Assembly (NCBI RefSeq): GCF_000964005.1
Contig: NZ_JXYP01000029.1
Coordinates: forward strand, 86,681-150,680
Length of the DNA stretch: 64,000 nucleotides
Direction: 5' to 3'
From: Williamsia herbipolensis
GTDB taxonomy: Bacteria > Actinomycetota > Actinomycetes > Mycobacteriales > Mycobacteriaceae
Shown: positions 25,022 through 34,952 of the stretch, piece after piece
How positions within the stretch are numbered: the stretch's first letter is position 1
Layout of the letters: each line of letters starts with the position of its first letter
The notes under the pieces: generated by a model
Told to the model about the DNA's origin: nothing
Seen by the model: the letters and a program-made list of their open reading frames with translations, nothing else
Databases searched by the model: none
Program-made: the position numbers and the translations under genes

Positions 25022-26029
25022 TTACAGCCCCGCGTAGGAATGCAGTCCCGACACCACCAGGTTGATGATGAAGAGGTTGAACAGCATCGCCACGAAACCG
25101 GCGATGTTGATCCACGCCGCCGACGTGTTGCGCCAGCCCGCGGTCGCGCGGGCGTGCAGGTAGGCCGCGTAGATGATCCAGGCGATGAACGAGACCGTCT
25201 CCTTGGGGTCCCAGCCCCAGAAGCGTCCCCAGGCCGACTCGGCCCAGATGGCGCCGCAGATGACGCCCAGGCCGAACAACGGGAACGCGAAGACGACGGT
25301 CTTGTAGGCGAGCCGGTCGAGCGCCTGCGCGCTGGGCAGCCGGTCGAGGATGCGCCCACCGATCCCGTTCCCCGCCTCGGGGTAGCGCAGTTTGATCAGG
25401 TACAGCGCGCTGGCCACACCGGAGACGAGGAACACCCCGGACCCGACCGACACGATGGAGACGTGGATGGCGAGCCAGTAGGACTTCAGGGCGGGCACCA
25501 CGGGCGCGGCCTGCGTGTAGAGCCACCGGCCCGCGATGAACATGAGCAGGGCGACCGGGACCAGCACGAACGACAGCAGCGGCCGGTTCTCGGGGCGGCG
25601 CAGCACCACGATGCCGGCGACGACACCCGCCGCGCACGACAGGCTGATGAACTCGTACATGTTGCCCCAGGGCATGCGGTCGGTCGCCAGACCACGGATC
25701 ACGATCGACGCGATGTGGGCCAGCGCGCCGACGATCACCACCGGGAACGCCATCTTCGCGACGCGCTCACCGAACGGGGTGCGTACCTGCGGACCGATCT
25801 TGCCCGGCGTCCGCACGTCGGTCACCGGACCGGGGGTGCGGACGTCGTTGCCGCCACCCGCCTTGACCAGCACGTTGGCCTCGGCCGCGGCCGGAGCGGC
25901 GGCGGTGGTGCGCGACGACGCGAGGGCGGCCAGGAACATGATCATCGCCAGCACGTACAGCGTGAGCGTGGTGCCGAAGAGCAGGTCGGAGTACCGGGAC
26001 AGGTTCTCGTCGATGTTCACAGGTGTCAC
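25022..26029 (-). CDS. ccsB: Cytochrome c maturation protein CcsB (CcsA/ResC family)
   Basis: A 335-residue membrane protein with about eight helices. The WWD-type haem-handling motif is WGRFWGWDPKETVSFIAW near residue 270, flanked by conserved histidines (HIASIVIRG, HVSIVSVG, HARATAG). With ResB it forms the system II haem exporter and cytochrome c haem lyase at the outer face of the membrane. It is the last gene of the hemL-to-ccsB operon; its GTG overlaps the resB stop (GTGA). A Val/Arg/Thr/Pro-rich insert with the repeated element VRTP follows the first helix. Confidence 0.92.
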   Translation of the reverse strand: MTPVNIDENLSRYSDLLFGTTLTLYVLAMIMFLAALASSRTTAAAPAAAEANVLVKAGGGNDVRTPGPVTDVRTPGKIGPQVRTPFGERVAKMAFPVVIVGALAHIASIVIRGLATDRMPWGNMYEFISLSCAAGVVAGIVVLRRPENRPLLSFVLVPVALLMFIAGRWLYTQAAPVVPALKSYWLAIHVSIVSVGSGVFLVSGVASALYLIKLRYPEAGNGIGGRILDRLPSAQALDRLAYKTVVFAFPLFGLGVICGAIWAESAWGRFWGWDPKETVSFIAWIIYAAYLHARATAGWRNTSAAWINIAGFVAMLFNLFIINLVVSGLHSYAGL

Positions 26030-27729
26030 CTTTCGCCGGTGCGCGTGGAGCGTGCGCCGGGTGGGTCGATCTCGAGGAGTCTGCGGACGAGGTCACCGAA
26101 GCCCTCGCCCCACCCGGCCTGATCGGTCCGGGCGAGACCCGCCATCTCTACTACTGTAAGTCGTTTGTCGGTCGCGGCGGAATCCAGGAGCGAGGAATCC
26201 GCGGGGGTGATCCGCGCCCACACCCGACGTCGCTTGATCAGCAGCGACACCAGCAGCCCGACGAGCATCGCGATCGCCGAGATCAACACGTACTGCTGCG
26301 CGGGGTCGTGGCTGACCTGCAGCGACACCCACTGCTGGTAGCCGTCGAAGCGGACGGTGGTGCCGTCGTCGATGGTGCTCGACTGCCCGACCGCGAGGTT
26401 GACCTGCGCCTTCTGCAGCAGGCGGCCCTGGTTGATGAGGTTCTGGTCGAGGGAGTAGACGTTCTGCGGGCGCCCGGTGTCGAGGCCGGTGTCGCCCTTG
26501 TAGATGCGGATCGCGACCTGCGGGTCACGCGCCTCGGGGAACGACGACGACAGCAGCGAACCGGTCGCGCCGGTGAGCAGCGCGGTCGGTGCGAACAGGC
26601 CCTCCACGGCGATCTGGTTCTTGCGGCGGACATCGGCGTTCGGGTATAGCCCGGCGGGGGTGTCGAAGCGCGCGGCACCCGACGACAGCAGCGTGACCGC
26701 CTCGTTCGGGGTGAACGGCACGGTCTGGGTGCGCTTCTCCCCGCCCGGGAAGGTGACGGTGAAGGTGGGCGCGTAGCCGTGGCCGAGGAGGTAGACGCGG
26801 TCGCCGGCGACACGCAGGGGGTCGTTGACCTTCAGGGTCGCCGATTTGGTGCGGTCGTTCTCGAGGTCGGAGCCGGCCTGGTAGTCGACGCGGGCGGAGT
26901 ACATGTCGGCCTGCCCGCTGGGCAGGTACTTGGCGGTGAAGTCGTCGACCTGCACACAGAACGGCGCGAGGTCGGTGCCGTCGACGAGGTTGCCGCCGCG
27001 GAACGAGTCGTAGACCGCGGTCGAGGTGTTGCACAGGCCCTGCTGGCCGTCGGCGACGAGGATGCGGGTGCCCTCGTAGCCCCACATCTTCCCCGCGGCG
27101 ATCGACACCAACAGCGCGAGCAGCGCGAAGTGGAACACCAGATTGCCGAACTCGCGCAGGTAGCCCTTCTCGGCGGAGATCTCGATGATCTCGATCTGCT
27201 CGCCGTCGGGCCCGGTGACACTGCGGGTGGTCCGGATGCGTCGCCAGCCGCGCAGGTTGCCCATCACGCGGTCGGCGATCTCGGAAGGCGCACCGTCGAC
27301 CTCGTGGCGGTCGTGGCGGGGCAGGCGGGTGAAGTTGCGGGGCGCGGCGACCGGTGTCGCACGCAGGGCCTTGCCGTGCTCGATGAGGCGCGGGGTGAGG
27401 CAACCGACCAGCGAGATGAACAGCAGCACGTAGATCGCGGTGAACCAGACGCTGGAGAACACCTCGAAGAACTGCAGGCGATCGAGGATCCGGGCCGGCA
27501 ACCCGTGGTCGTCGATGTAGGCCTGGGTCTTCTGCGAGTTCAACGAACGCTGCGGCAGCAGTGCACCGGGGACGGCGGCGAGCGCCAGCAGGAACAGCAA
27601 CGCCAGCGCGGTGCGCATCGACGTCAGCGACCGCCAGAGGTTGCGGGCGGGCCACAGCAGGCGTCGTTTCCACACCGGGGGCGGTGACGACGCGGCGGGG
27701 GTCGCGTCGCGGACGATGGTGTCGGTCAT
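26026..27729 (-). CDS. resB: Cytochrome c biogenesis protein ResB
   Basis: A 567-residue ResB-family protein. Membrane helices lie near residues 38-58, 95-118 and 190-210, followed by a large extracytoplasmic domain and a last helix near 500 ([19 protein letters not shown]). It works with CcsB to deliver haem to apocytochrome c. I start at the ATG at 27729, which overlaps the ccdA stop (ATGA); the open frame extends antisense-like beyond this. Order and orientation match Rv0528 between ccdA and ccsA. Confidence 0.9.
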   Translation of the reverse strand: MTDTIVRDATPAASSPPPVWKRRLLWPARNLWRSLTSMRTALALLFLLALAAVPGALLPQRSLNSQKTQAYIDDHGLPARILDRLQFFEVFSSVWFTAIYVLLFISLVGCLTPRLIEHGKALRATPVAAPRNFTRLPRHDRHEVDGAPSEIADRVMGNLRGWRRIRTTRSVTGPDGEQIEIIEISAEKGYLREFGNLVFHFALLALLVSIAAGKMWGYEGTRILVADGQQGLCNTSTAVYDSFRGGNLVDGTDLAPFCVQVDDFTAKYLPSGQADMYSARVDYQAGSDLENDRTKSATLKVNDPLRVAGDRVYLLGHGYAPTFTVTFPGGEKRTQTVPFTPNEAVTLLSSGAARFDTPAGLYPNADVRRKNQIAVEGLFAPTALLTGATGSLLSSSFPEARDPQVAIRIYKGDTGLDTGRPQNVYSLDQNLINQGRLLQKAQVNLAVGQSSTIDDGTTVRFDGYQQWVSLQVSHDPAQQYVLISAIAMLVGLLVSLLIKRRRVWARITPADSSLLDSAATDKRLTVVEMAGLARTDQAGWGEGFGDLVRRLLEIDPPGARSTRTGER

Positions 27730-28532
27730 ATCGGTAACTCCGTGTTGGTGACGAACGCGTCGCGCACCCAGGTGACGAACGAGTCCCACATACCGGTGAC
27801 GAGTGCGATGCCGACCGCGATGAGCAGCACGCCGCCGACGATCTGGATGGTGCGGGCGTGGCGACGCATGAAGCCCACGGCGCGCAGTGCGCTGGCCGAT
27901 CCGAACGCGAGGATGACGAACGGCAGGCCGAGCCCGAGGCAGTACGCGATGATCAGGGTGACCCCGCGGACGGCCGTGGAACCCTCTGTGCCGCTGGCGG
28001 TCGCGATGACCGCGGCCAACGTCGGACCCAGGCACGGTGTCCAGCCGAGCGCGAACACCGCGCCCAGCAGCGGTGCGCCGACGAGGTTCGACACCAGCCG
28101 CGGATGGAATCGGGCGTCGCGCTGCAACATCGGGACGAGACCGATGAACACCAGGCCCATGGCGATGGTCACGACACCGCCGATGCGTTGCAGCACATCG
28201 CGATTGAGCACGAACGCCGAGGTGATGCCGAAGACGGTGGCGGTCGCGAGCACGAACACGACGGTGAACCCGAGCACGAACAGCAGTGCGGCACCGGCCA
28301 CCCGGGCCCGGCCGGTCGTCTTCGGCTCGCCTGCGCGCACCGGCGGTGCCTCGGCGCCGACGAGCCCGGCGAGATACGACAGATAGCCCGGCACCAGCGG
28401 CACCACGCAGGGCGAGGCGAACGACACCAGTCCGGCGAGCGCGCACGCGCCGAGCGCCAGGAGGATCGGGCCGGTGCTGACGGTGGAGGCGAAGGTCTCG
28501 CCGATACCCGAGGCCAGCACCACGCTGCTCAC
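27726..28532 (-). CDS. ccdA: Thiol-disulfide membrane transporter CcdA
   Basis: A 268-residue DsbD-type membrane protein with six or seven helices. The two redox cysteines are in [20 protein letters not shown] and [15 protein letters not shown]. CcdA passes electrons from cytoplasmic thioredoxin to extracytoplasmic thioredoxins such as the ResA-like protein encoded just before it, keeping the CXXCH of apocytochromes reduced for haem attachment. Its GTG start overlaps the previous stop (GTGA) and its stop overlaps resB. Confidence 0.93.
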   Translation of the reverse strand: MSSVVLASGIGETFASTVSTGPILLALGACALAGLVSFASPCVVPLVPGYLSYLAGLVGAEAPPVRAGEPKTTGRARVAGAALLFVLGFTVVFVLATATVFGITSAFVLNRDVLQRIGGVVTIAMGLVFIGLVPMLQRDARFHPRLVSNLVGAPLLGAVFALGWTPCLGPTLAAVIATASGTEGSTAVRGVTLIIAYCLGLGLPFVILAFGSASALRAVGFMRRHARTIQIVGGVLLIAVGIALVTGMWDSFVTWVRDAFVTNTELPI

Positions 28533-29170
28533 GACGGCACCGTCGCCGTCGACGGCGCGGTCGATGCCTGGGGACCGTCGTACGGCTCGGCGGCCAGGCG
28601 ACGGACCAGCGGTTCGAGTTCCTCGGCGGAGATCGTCCGCAGGAACACCGCGGCCGCGCGGTGGTAGCGGTCGAGGACGACGGTGGTCGGGACGACCGAG
28701 GTCGGCGTGGTCAGGCGGACCAGCGTGCGGCCGGGGTAGTCGAAGATCGAGGGGTAGCTGATCTTGTTGTTGGCGATGTAGTCCTGCGCGTCGGTCTGGT
28801 TGTCGCGGAAGTTGATGCCGAGGAACGCGACGCCGAGGCTGCGGGTCCGTTCGAAGGTCTGCTCGAGGTCACCGACCTCGGCGCGACACGGCGCGCACCA
28901 CTGTCCCCACACGTTCACCACCACGACGTCGCCGGTGAAATCCGACAGCGCGAGCGGGCTGTTGTCGACGACGTTCTCGCCGCGCAGGTCGGCGACGCGT
29001 TTGCGCGCCGACGGCGGGTCGTAGGTGATCGAGGTCTGACCGTTCGGCGACACGAACTCGAAGGTGTCGCCCTGGGCGACGGCGTCGTCACCGGTACCGC
29101 AGCCGGCGAGGACCACCACCAGCGCCACGATGGCCGCGAGCACCGCGCCTGTCTTCACAGCTGGGGTCAC
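28529..29170 (-). CDS. ResA/TlpA-type thioredoxin-like lipoprotein
   Basis: A 213-residue lipoprotein: a hydrophobic signal ending in lipobox LAGC (Cys24) and a TlpA/ResA thioredoxin domain with active site WCAPC (Cys92, Cys95). [16 protein letters not shown] and a cis-Pro region [11 protein letters not shown] are typical. It should reduce apocytochrome c haem-binding cysteines using electrons from CcdA. I start at the GTG at 29170, which overlaps the phosphatase stop (GTGA), because the extra upstream frame is Arg-rich and would mask the signal peptide. It is the Rv0526 equivalent. Confidence 0.88.
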   Translation of the reverse strand: MTPAVKTGAVLAAIVALVVVLAGCGTGDDAVAQGDTFEFVSPNGQTSITYDPPSARKRVADLRGENVVDNSPLALSDFTGDVVVVNVWGQWCAPCRAEVGDLEQTFERTRSLGVAFLGINFRDNQTDAQDYIANNKISYPSIFDYPGRTLVRLTTPTSVVPTTVVLDRYHRAAAVFLRTISAEELEPLVRRLAAEPYDGPQASTAPSTATVPS

Positions 29171-29796
29171 GCCCCCGTGGCGAGGGGGTCGGACGCGCCG
29201 GCCGGCTCGGAGTACACGATGTCGACGAGGGCGTCGCCGTCGTAGAGGAGGCTGGTCAACGAGGCCAGCGAGCACTGGCGACGCCGCGGGTCGTGCCACA
29301 GGCGCTGGCCCTCGAGGAACCGGCGCAGCGTGTAGACGGGCAGCTGGTGGCTGACGCAGACGGCCTCGTGACCGCGGGCGGCGTCGCGGGCCTTGGTGGC
29401 GACGGCCAGCATGCGGTGCGCGAGCTGGATGTAGGGCTCACCCCACGACGGCGTGAACGGGTCGCGCATCTTCGGCCAGTGCCGCGGGCGGCGCAGGGCG
29501 CCGTCACCGATCGACACCTTCAGACCCTCGAAGACGTTCTCGGCCTCGATGAGGCCCTCGTCGGTGATGATCGACAGCCCGTGGCGCGCGGCGATCGGGG
29601 TGGCGGTCTCCTGTGCGCGCTGCAGCGGCGAGGCGAAGACGGCGGTGATGTCGTGGTCGGCGAGCTCGTCGGCGACACGGCCGGCCTGTCGGGTGCCCGT
29701 GGTCGACAACCCGAAATGCGGCAGACGGCCGTAGAGGATGCCGTCGGGGTTGTGCACCTCGCCGTGTCGCATCATGTGCACGATGGTGCGCTGCAT
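29167..29796 (-). CDS. Histidine phosphatase family protein (phosphoglycerate mutase-like)
   Basis: A 209-residue protein with the phospho-acceptor motif MRHGEVHNP (His11), FASPLQRAQETA and the second His in CVSHQLPVYTLRRF. It lacks the extra features of true glycolytic phosphoglycerate mutases, so it is better called a histidine phosphatase of unknown substrate. It sits between hemL and the ResA-like gene, as Rv0525 does in M. tuberculosis. Its ATG overlaps the hemL stop by one base (TGATG). Confidence 0.88.
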   Translation of the reverse strand: MQRTIVHMMRHGEVHNPDGILYGRLPHFGLSTTGTRQAGRVADELADHDITAVFASPLQRAQETATPIAARHGLSIITDEGLIEAENVFEGLKVSIGDGALRRPRHWPKMRDPFTPSWGEPYIQLAHRMLAVATKARDAARGHEAVCVSHQLPVYTLRRFLEGQRLWHDPRRRQCSLASLTSLLYDGDALVDIVYSEPAGASDPLATGA

Positions 29797-31166
29797 CAGT
29801 GGAGCTCCTCGCCGGACGTGGCCGCGGCAGCCGCGGCGGCCGCCGCAGGCATCGCGTCGGCCAGGACACCGAAAGCATCCTCGTCGAGCGCTGCCGACAC
29901 AAACCACGCCTCGAACGCGCTGGGCGGCGGGTACACCCCACGTGCCAGCAGCGCGTGGAAGAACGGCGCAAACCGCCAGGTCTCGCTGCTCTTGACCGCG
30001 GCGTAGTCGGTGATCGCCACCTCGGGGGTGGAGGTGAAGAACACACTGACCATGTTGGCCGCGTACTGCACGCGGTGTCCGACACCCGCGGCGTCGAGCG
30101 CACCGGTGATGAGGTCGCCCAGGCGGTGGGAGTTGGCGTCGAGTGCGGCGTACACAGCGGCGTCGGCGGTGCGCAATGTGGCCAGTCCGGCGGCCACGGC
30201 GACAGGATTCCCCGACAGGGTGCCCGCCTGGTAGACCGGCCCGGCCGGCGCCAGATGGCCCATGATGTCGGCGCGACCGCCGAACGCGGCCGCGGGGAGG
30301 CCGCCGCTCATCACCTTGCCGAAGGTGTAGAGGTCGCCGGCGACACCGTCGATGCCGAACCAGCCCGACGGACTCACCCGGAACCCGGTCATCACCTCGT
30401 CGACGATGAGCAGCGCGCCGTTGCGGGCGGTCAGCTCCTTGAGTCCGGCGTTGAACCCGGGGCCCGGGGCGATGGCACCCATGTTCCCGGCGGCGGCCTC
30501 GGTGATCACGCAGGCGATGGTGTCGGGGTTCTCGGCGAACGCGGCCTCGACCGCGGGGAGGTCGTTGTAGGGCACGACGATGGTGTCGGCGGCCTGGGCG
30601 CCGGTGACGCCGGGCGAGGTCGGCAGACCGAGCGTCGCGACGCCGGAGCCCGCGTCGGCGAGCAGCGCATCGACGTGACCGTGGTAGCAGCCCGCGAACT
30701 TGATGATCTTGGTGCGGCCGGTGAAGCCGCGGGCCAGACGGACCGCCGACATCGTGGCCTCGGTACCGGAGTTGACCAGTCGCACCCGTTCGACAGGCGC
30801 GACGCGTCCGATGATCTCCTCGGCGAGTTCGATCTCGGCCTCGGTCGGGGCACCGAACGACAGGCCGGTGGTCGCGGCGCGCTGCACGGCCTCGACCACG
30901 GTCGGATGGGCGTGGCCCAGGATCATCGGGCCCCAGGAGCTGATGAGGTCGATGTAGGTGGTGCCGTCGGCGTCGGTCATGCGACAGCCCTGCGCCGAGG
31001 TGATGAACCGCGGTGTGCCGCCGACCGCCGAGAAGGCACGCACCGGCGAGTTCACCCCGCCGGGGATGACACCACTGGCCCGCGCGAACAACTCGGCCGA
31101 ACGGGCCGTCGAGGCCGGCGAGCCGTCGGTGGTGGGTGCTGCGGACGAGGAGGGGGGCGGGGTCAC
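29796..31166 (-). CDS. hemL: Glutamate-1-semialdehyde 2,1-aminomutase HemL
   Basis: A 456-residue PLP enzyme that converts glutamate-1-semialdehyde to 5-aminolevulinate in haem synthesis. Typical sequences are [63 protein letters not shown] and the PLP lysine in [19 protein letters not shown] take the GTG of VTPPPSS as start because the length then fits the family; the frame further upstream is Arg-rich. It ends in an Ala run. It is the first gene of the haem/cytochrome c operon, which links haem supply to haem attachment. Confidence 0.93.
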   Translation of the reverse strand: MTPPPSSSAAPTTDGSPASTARSAELFARASGVIPGGVNSPVRAFSAVGGTPRFITSAQGCRMTDADGTTYIDLISSWGPMILGHAHPTVVEAVQRAATTGLSFGAPTEAEIELAEEIIGRVAPVERVRLVNSGTEATMSAVRLARGFTGRTKIIKFAGCYHGHVDALLADAGSGVATLGLPTSPGVTGAQAADTIVVPYNDLPAVEAAFAENPDTIACVITEAAAGNMGAIAPGPGFNAGLKELTARNGALLIVDEVMTGFRVSPSGWFGIDGVAGDLYTFGKVMSGGLPAAAFGGRADIMGHLAPAGPVYQAGTLSGNPVAVAAGLATLRTADAAVYAALDANSHRLGDLITGALDAAGVGHRVQYAANMVSVFFTSTPEVAITDYAAVKSSETWRFAPFFHALLARGVYPPPSAFEAWFVSAALDEDAFGVLADAMPAAAAAAAAATSGEELH

Positions 31167-31361
31167 CTCCCCAGTGTTCCAAACTTTTCTCCCCCGCCGC
31201 CGTGAGGCCGGTCTCCGCCCCGGCGGGAGCACCCACTCGGCGGTGTCGGTGGAACGTGCGATTGCGACACGCGCCGACGTGCACGTTCTTGCGCGACCGG
31301 TCCACGCCAACGATGATCAACAGTGGTTCGGGAGACCGGCTAGAGACAGGCGTGACCTGCG

Positions 31362-32630
31362 ATGACCTACGACCACCGGCGCGCCGAGCGCGCCCTGGCG
31401 TCTCCGGTCGTGCCCGTGTTCCAGCCCATCGTCGACCTCTCGACCTCCACGACCGTCGGGTACGAGGCGTTGTCGCGCTGGCCCGCCGAGCCCGACGTCT
31501 CCCCTCTCGAGGTCTTCGACCATGCGCGCAGGTCGGGGCGCCTCGCCGAACTGGACTGGGCCTGTCGCCGCGCCGCGGTCGTCTCGTCGTTGCGTGAGGG
31601 TCTCGTCCGCCCGCTGAGCGTCTTCATCAACGTGGAACCCACGGCGCTCGGGACGTCACCGACGTGGCATTTCCCCGGGGACCGGTTCCGGGAGATCACG
31701 AGCAACGACCTGCAGATCATCATCGAGCTCACCGAGCGCGACGTCCTCGCGAACCCGGCCGCGGTGATGGCCACCATCGACTGGGCCCGCGAGCGCGACT
31801 GCGGCATCGCTCTCGACGACGTGGGCCCGAACCCGGAATCGTTGGCGCTGCTGCCGCTGATCCTCCCCGACGTGGTGAAGCTCGACCGGCGGATCATCAC
31901 CGACCCGACGGCGCCCGGTTCCGACGACACCATCTCGTTCGTCATCGACTACGCCGCGGAGACCGGTGCCCACATTCTCGCCGAGGGCATCGAGGACGAG
32001 GGCGACATCGCCGTGGCCCGAGCGGTCGGCGCGACCCTGGGCCAGGGTTTCCTGCTCGGACGCCCCGGCGACCCATCGACGGATCCGCCGCTCGCCGACC
32101 CGCACCGCATGATCCGGCCGTTCTCGGCCGGTCCGCCGCCCCTGCAGGCGCCGGCCGACATCCTCGACCGGCTCCCGACCCAGGTCATCGACTACGCGAC
32201 CATCATGCGGGTCTTCGACACCGTGACCTCGTTCGGCGACCAGCTCTTCACCCCCGGGTGCATGGTCGTCGCGGTGCAGAACGCCGACGCCTTCCAGACC
32301 CGGTTCGGGCACCAGTACGCCGAGTTCGCCCGCAAACACACCCTCGTCGGGGTCGTGGGGGCCGGCGAGTTCGACGTGCCCGGCGTGCGCGGTCCGATCG
32401 CCCCGAACGTCGGCTTCTCGCGCCAGTTCGCGTTGGCGATCCTGACCCAGAACTACGCCGCCACGATCGTCGCCCGCGACCTCGGCGACAGCGGGCCCCT
32501 CGCCGCGCGCCGATACGCCTGGTATTACACGCACGACCGGTCGGCCGTGCGCGACGTCGCGCGGTGCATCGTGTCGCGACTCGCCCCGCGCTCGTCGCCC
32601 ACCCCGGTCGCGGCCGCCCCGCAGAGCTGA
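31362..32630 (+). CDS. EAL-domain c-di-GMP phosphodiesterase with C-terminal DICT domain
   Basis: A 422-residue cytoplasmic protein. The EAL domain (about 15-245) keeps the catalytic set: E35 in YEALSR, N90, E122 in ELTERD, D152/D153 in ALDDVG, K173, E208 in AEGIED and Q228. It is therefore likely active on cyclic di-GMP. The C-terminal part (about 265-405) fits a DICT sensory domain, which is often fused to GGDEF/EAL domains in actinobacteria and cyanobacteria. It is divergent from hemL across 195 bases. No GGDEF partner is present in the window. Confidence 0.82.
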   Translation: MTYDHRRAERALASPVVPVFQPIVDLSTSTTVGYEALSRWPAEPDVSPLEVFDHARRSGRLAELDWACRRAAVVSSLREGLVRPLSVFINVEPTALGTSPTWHFPGDRFREITSNDLQIIIELTERDVLANPAAVMATIDWARERDCGIALDDVGPNPESLALLPLILPDVVKLDRRIITDPTAPGSDDTISFVIDYAAETGAHILAEGIEDEGDIAVARAVGATLGQGFLLGRPGDPSTDPPLADPHRMIRPFSAGPPPLQAPADILDRLPTQVIDYATIMRVFDTVTSFGDQLFTPGCMVVAVQNADAFQTRFGHQYAEFARKHTLVGVVGAGEFDVPGVRGPIAPNVGFSRQFALAILTQNYAATIVARDLGDSGPLAARRYAWYYTHDRSAVRDVARCIVSRLAPRSSPTPVAAAPQS

Positions 32631-32635
32631 CACGG

Positions 32636-33139
32636 TCAGTCACCGACGGCTCGCGACACTGGTCCGGTCATCTTCTCGAACGGGTGCGGGACATGCTCCA
32701 CGGACGGGGCCGTCGGATCGAACAGGGCGGTGTAGCCGGCCGCGAGATACAGCGCGACGGCTTCGGGCTGGCGCCATCCGGTGGTCAGATAGATACGGCG
32801 ATAACCGAGTTCGGTGATCGCGCGCTCGAGTTCGACCAGAACCCGCCGGGCCAGACCCTGGCGCCGATGGGCGGCCGAGGTCCAGATCCGTTTCAGTTCG
32901 GCCGTGTCGTGGTCGTACCGGCGAAACGCCCCGCCGGCGACGACCTCGTCGCCGCGCAGGAGCACCACGAGCGCGCCGTCCGGCGGCGCGAACTCCGCGG
33001 CCGGGTAGTCGACGAGCTCGGAGTACATCGTCTCCGCGGACCCGCCGTAGCGGGTGCTGTACTCGACGGCCAGCTCGGTCAGCAGCGGCTGTGCTCGGGG
33101 GTCGGTCTGGTGCACCCGGACGACGGTGAGGTCCGGCAC
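32636..33139 (-). CDS. GNAT-family N-acetyltransferase
   Basis: A 167-residue GNAT protein. Motif A, the acetyl-CoA pyrophosphate loop, is AAHRRQGLARRVLVELE, and the C-terminal strand-helix is QPEAVALYLAAGYTALF. Substrate unknown. The ATG lies one base after the stop codon of the amino-acid binding protein gene, so it is very likely translated from the same transcript as that transporter. The substrate may therefore be linked to the transported amino acid (inference). Confidence 0.85.
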   Translation of the reverse strand: MPDLTVVRVHQTDPRAQPLLTELAVEYSTRYGGSAETMYSELVDYPAAEFAPPDGALVVLLRGDEVVAGGAFRRYDHDTAELKRIWTSAAHRRQGLARRVLVELERAITELGYRRIYLTTGWRQPEAVALYLAAGYTALFDPTAPSVEHVPHPFEKMTGPVSRAVGD

Positions 33140-33140
33140 A

Positions 33141-34112
33141 TCAGGACTTCTTGGGCAGGCCGGGCGGATTGATGACCGAATTCTTCACTCCCTCGTCGTC
33201 GAGTCCCCAACGGTCGAGGACCTTCTTGTAATCACCGTTGGCGATCACGTGGTTGAGGGCGTCGTTCACCGCCTTGATGACTCCGTTGCCCTTCTTCGTC
33301 AGCACCGCGATCTCGCCCTGCAGCGCGTCACCGGCGCCGGAATAGGTCGCGATGATCTTGGTCTCCTTCTTGCTGGCCACGTGGAACACCGCCGACGGGT
33401 TGGGTCCCAGGTAGCCGTCGATGCGCTTCGAACTCAGAGCCAGGTAGTAGTCGGCGGCGTTCTGGTAGTAGAAGATCTGCGCCGGCTCGCGCCCCTCGGC
33501 GACGTTCTGGGCGTTCCAGTCGACCAGCAGTTGTTCCTGGTTGGTCCCAGAGCTGACGCCGATCTTCTTGCCCGCGATGTCCTTGCGATCCTTGTAGGTC
33601 CAGGTCGAGTCCTTCGGTACCTCGAGCGCGAGGTTGTCGAGCCGATAGGTGGCGAAGTCGTATTTCTCCTTGCGCTCCTCGGTCACCGTCACGTTGTTGA
33701 CGAACAGATCCACCTGGTTCGAGTCGATCTTCACGAAATTCTGCGCCCAGTCACCGTTCGTACGAACCACTTTGAGTCCGAGGACGTCGCCGATGAGGTG
33801 CGCGAAGTCGACCTCGCTGCCGATGACCGTCGCGTTGTCGGTGGCGTAGAACGCCAACGGTGGCGTGGTGCCGACCGTTCCGGTGACGCGCAGGGTGCCG
33901 CTGTCCCGGATCGCCGCGGGCAGCTCGGCGGCGATGGAATCCACTTTGGCGGTGGTGATCCGGCCGGACTGCTGCGGCGACAGGTCGAACGATTGGCCGT
34001 CCTGCGCGGTCAGGGTGTTGTCAGTGGTCGGCTCGCTGCACGCCGTGGCGAGCAGGGCGACGACCGCGAATGCGGAGAGGGCGGACGCGAGGCGGCGGGT
34101 GGGCCTGAACAT
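33141..34112 (-). CDS. Amino-acid ABC transporter substrate-binding lipoprotein
   Basis: A 323-residue family 3 solute-binding protein with signal peptide and lipobox LATAC (Cys25). Motifs such as GSEVDFAHLIGDVLG, NQVDLFVNNVTVTEERKEKYDFA and GKKIGVSSGTNQEQLL mark the polar amino-acid type. It is encoded after the permease and ATPase genes, in the order permease - ATPase - binding protein - GNAT. The 39 bases before it hold GAGAAAGCAG as a ribosome binding site. Confidence 0.9.
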   Translation of the reverse strand: MFRPTRRLASALSAFAVVALLATACSEPTTDNTLTAQDGQSFDLSPQQSGRITTAKVDSIAAELPAAIRDSGTLRVTGTVGTTPPLAFYATDNATVIGSEVDFAHLIGDVLGLKVVRTNGDWAQNFVKIDSNQVDLFVNNVTVTEERKEKYDFATYRLDNLALEVPKDSTWTYKDRKDIAGKKIGVSSGTNQEQLLVDWNAQNVAEGREPAQIFYYQNAADYYLALSSKRIDGYLGPNPSAVFHVASKKETKIIATYSGAGDALQGEIAVLTKKGNGVIKAVNDALNHVIANGDYKKVLDRWGLDDEGVKNSVINPPGLPKKS

Positions 34113-34151
34113 GGAACTGCTTTCTCGGAGGGCGACATCGGAGGCGGATGG

Positions 34152-34952
34152 TCAGAGGACGTGCGAGAGGAAAGTCTTGGTCCGTTCGTGGACGGGATTG
34201 TCGAAGACCGCAGCGGGAGAACCCTGTTCGACGACGAGCCCGCCGTCCATGAACACCACCGAGTCGGCGACCTCGCGGGCGAAGCCCACCTCGTGGGTGA
34301 CGATCACCAGGGTGGCGCCGTCGCGGGCGAGTTGGCGGATGACTTCGAGGACCTCGCCGACGAGTTCGGGGTCGAGCGCCGAAGTCGGTTCGTCGAACAG
34401 GATCACCTTGGGTCGCAACGCCAAGGCGCGGGCGATGGCGACGCGCTGCTGCTGGCCACCGGAGAGCCGTCGCGGATAGTCGTGCGCCTTGTCGCCGACG
34501 CCGACGCGTTCGAGTAACTCGCGTGCCTCGCGTTCCACCTCGGCGCGGTTACGCTTCTGTGCCGACAGCGGGGCCTCGACGACGTTCTCCAACACGGTCA
34601 GGTGCGGGAAGAGATTGAAGTTCTGGAAGACGAAGCCGATCTGGGAGCGCTGCCGCAGGATCTCGCGGGGTTTGAGCTCGTGCAGCCTGCGTCCCCTGAG
34701 GCGGTAGCCGACCAGCTCGCCGTCGACGCGGACGACGCCGCTGTCGACCTTCTCGAGGTGGTTCAGCGTGCGGAGCAGCGTCGACTTGCCCGAGCCAGAG
34801 GGGCCGAGGATCGCCGTGACCTCCCCGGGGCGCACAGTCAGGTCGACGCCCTTGAGCACCTCGAGCGTTCCGAAGGATTTGTGGACGCCCCTGGCCTCGA
34901 TGGCGTACCGCGAGTGCTCGATTGCCGCGGTGACGGGTGCAGTAGTGGTCAT
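34152..34952 (-). CDS. Amino-acid ABC transporter ATPase
   Basis: A 266-residue polar amino-acid ABC ATPase: Walker A GPSGSGKSTLLRTLNHLE, Q-loop FQNFNLFPHLTVLENV, signature LSGGQQQRVAIARAL, Walker B VILFDEPTSALDPELVGEVL and H-loop IVTHEVGFAREVAD. The ATG at 34952 overlaps the permease stop (ATGA). It energises import of the ligand held by the binding protein encoded downstream. Confidence 0.93.
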   Translation of the reverse strand: MTTTAPVTAAIEHSRYAIEARGVHKSFGTLEVLKGVDLTVRPGEVTAILGPSGSGKSTLLRTLNHLEKVDSGVVRVDGELVGYRLRGRRLHELKPREILRQRSQIGFVFQNFNLFPHLTVLENVVEAPLSAQKRNRAEVEREARELLERVGVGDKAHDYPRRLSGGQQQRVAIARALALRPKVILFDEPTSALDPELVGEVLEVIRQLARDGATLVIVTHEVGFAREVADSVVFMDGGLVVEQGSPAAVFDNPVHERTKTFLSHVL

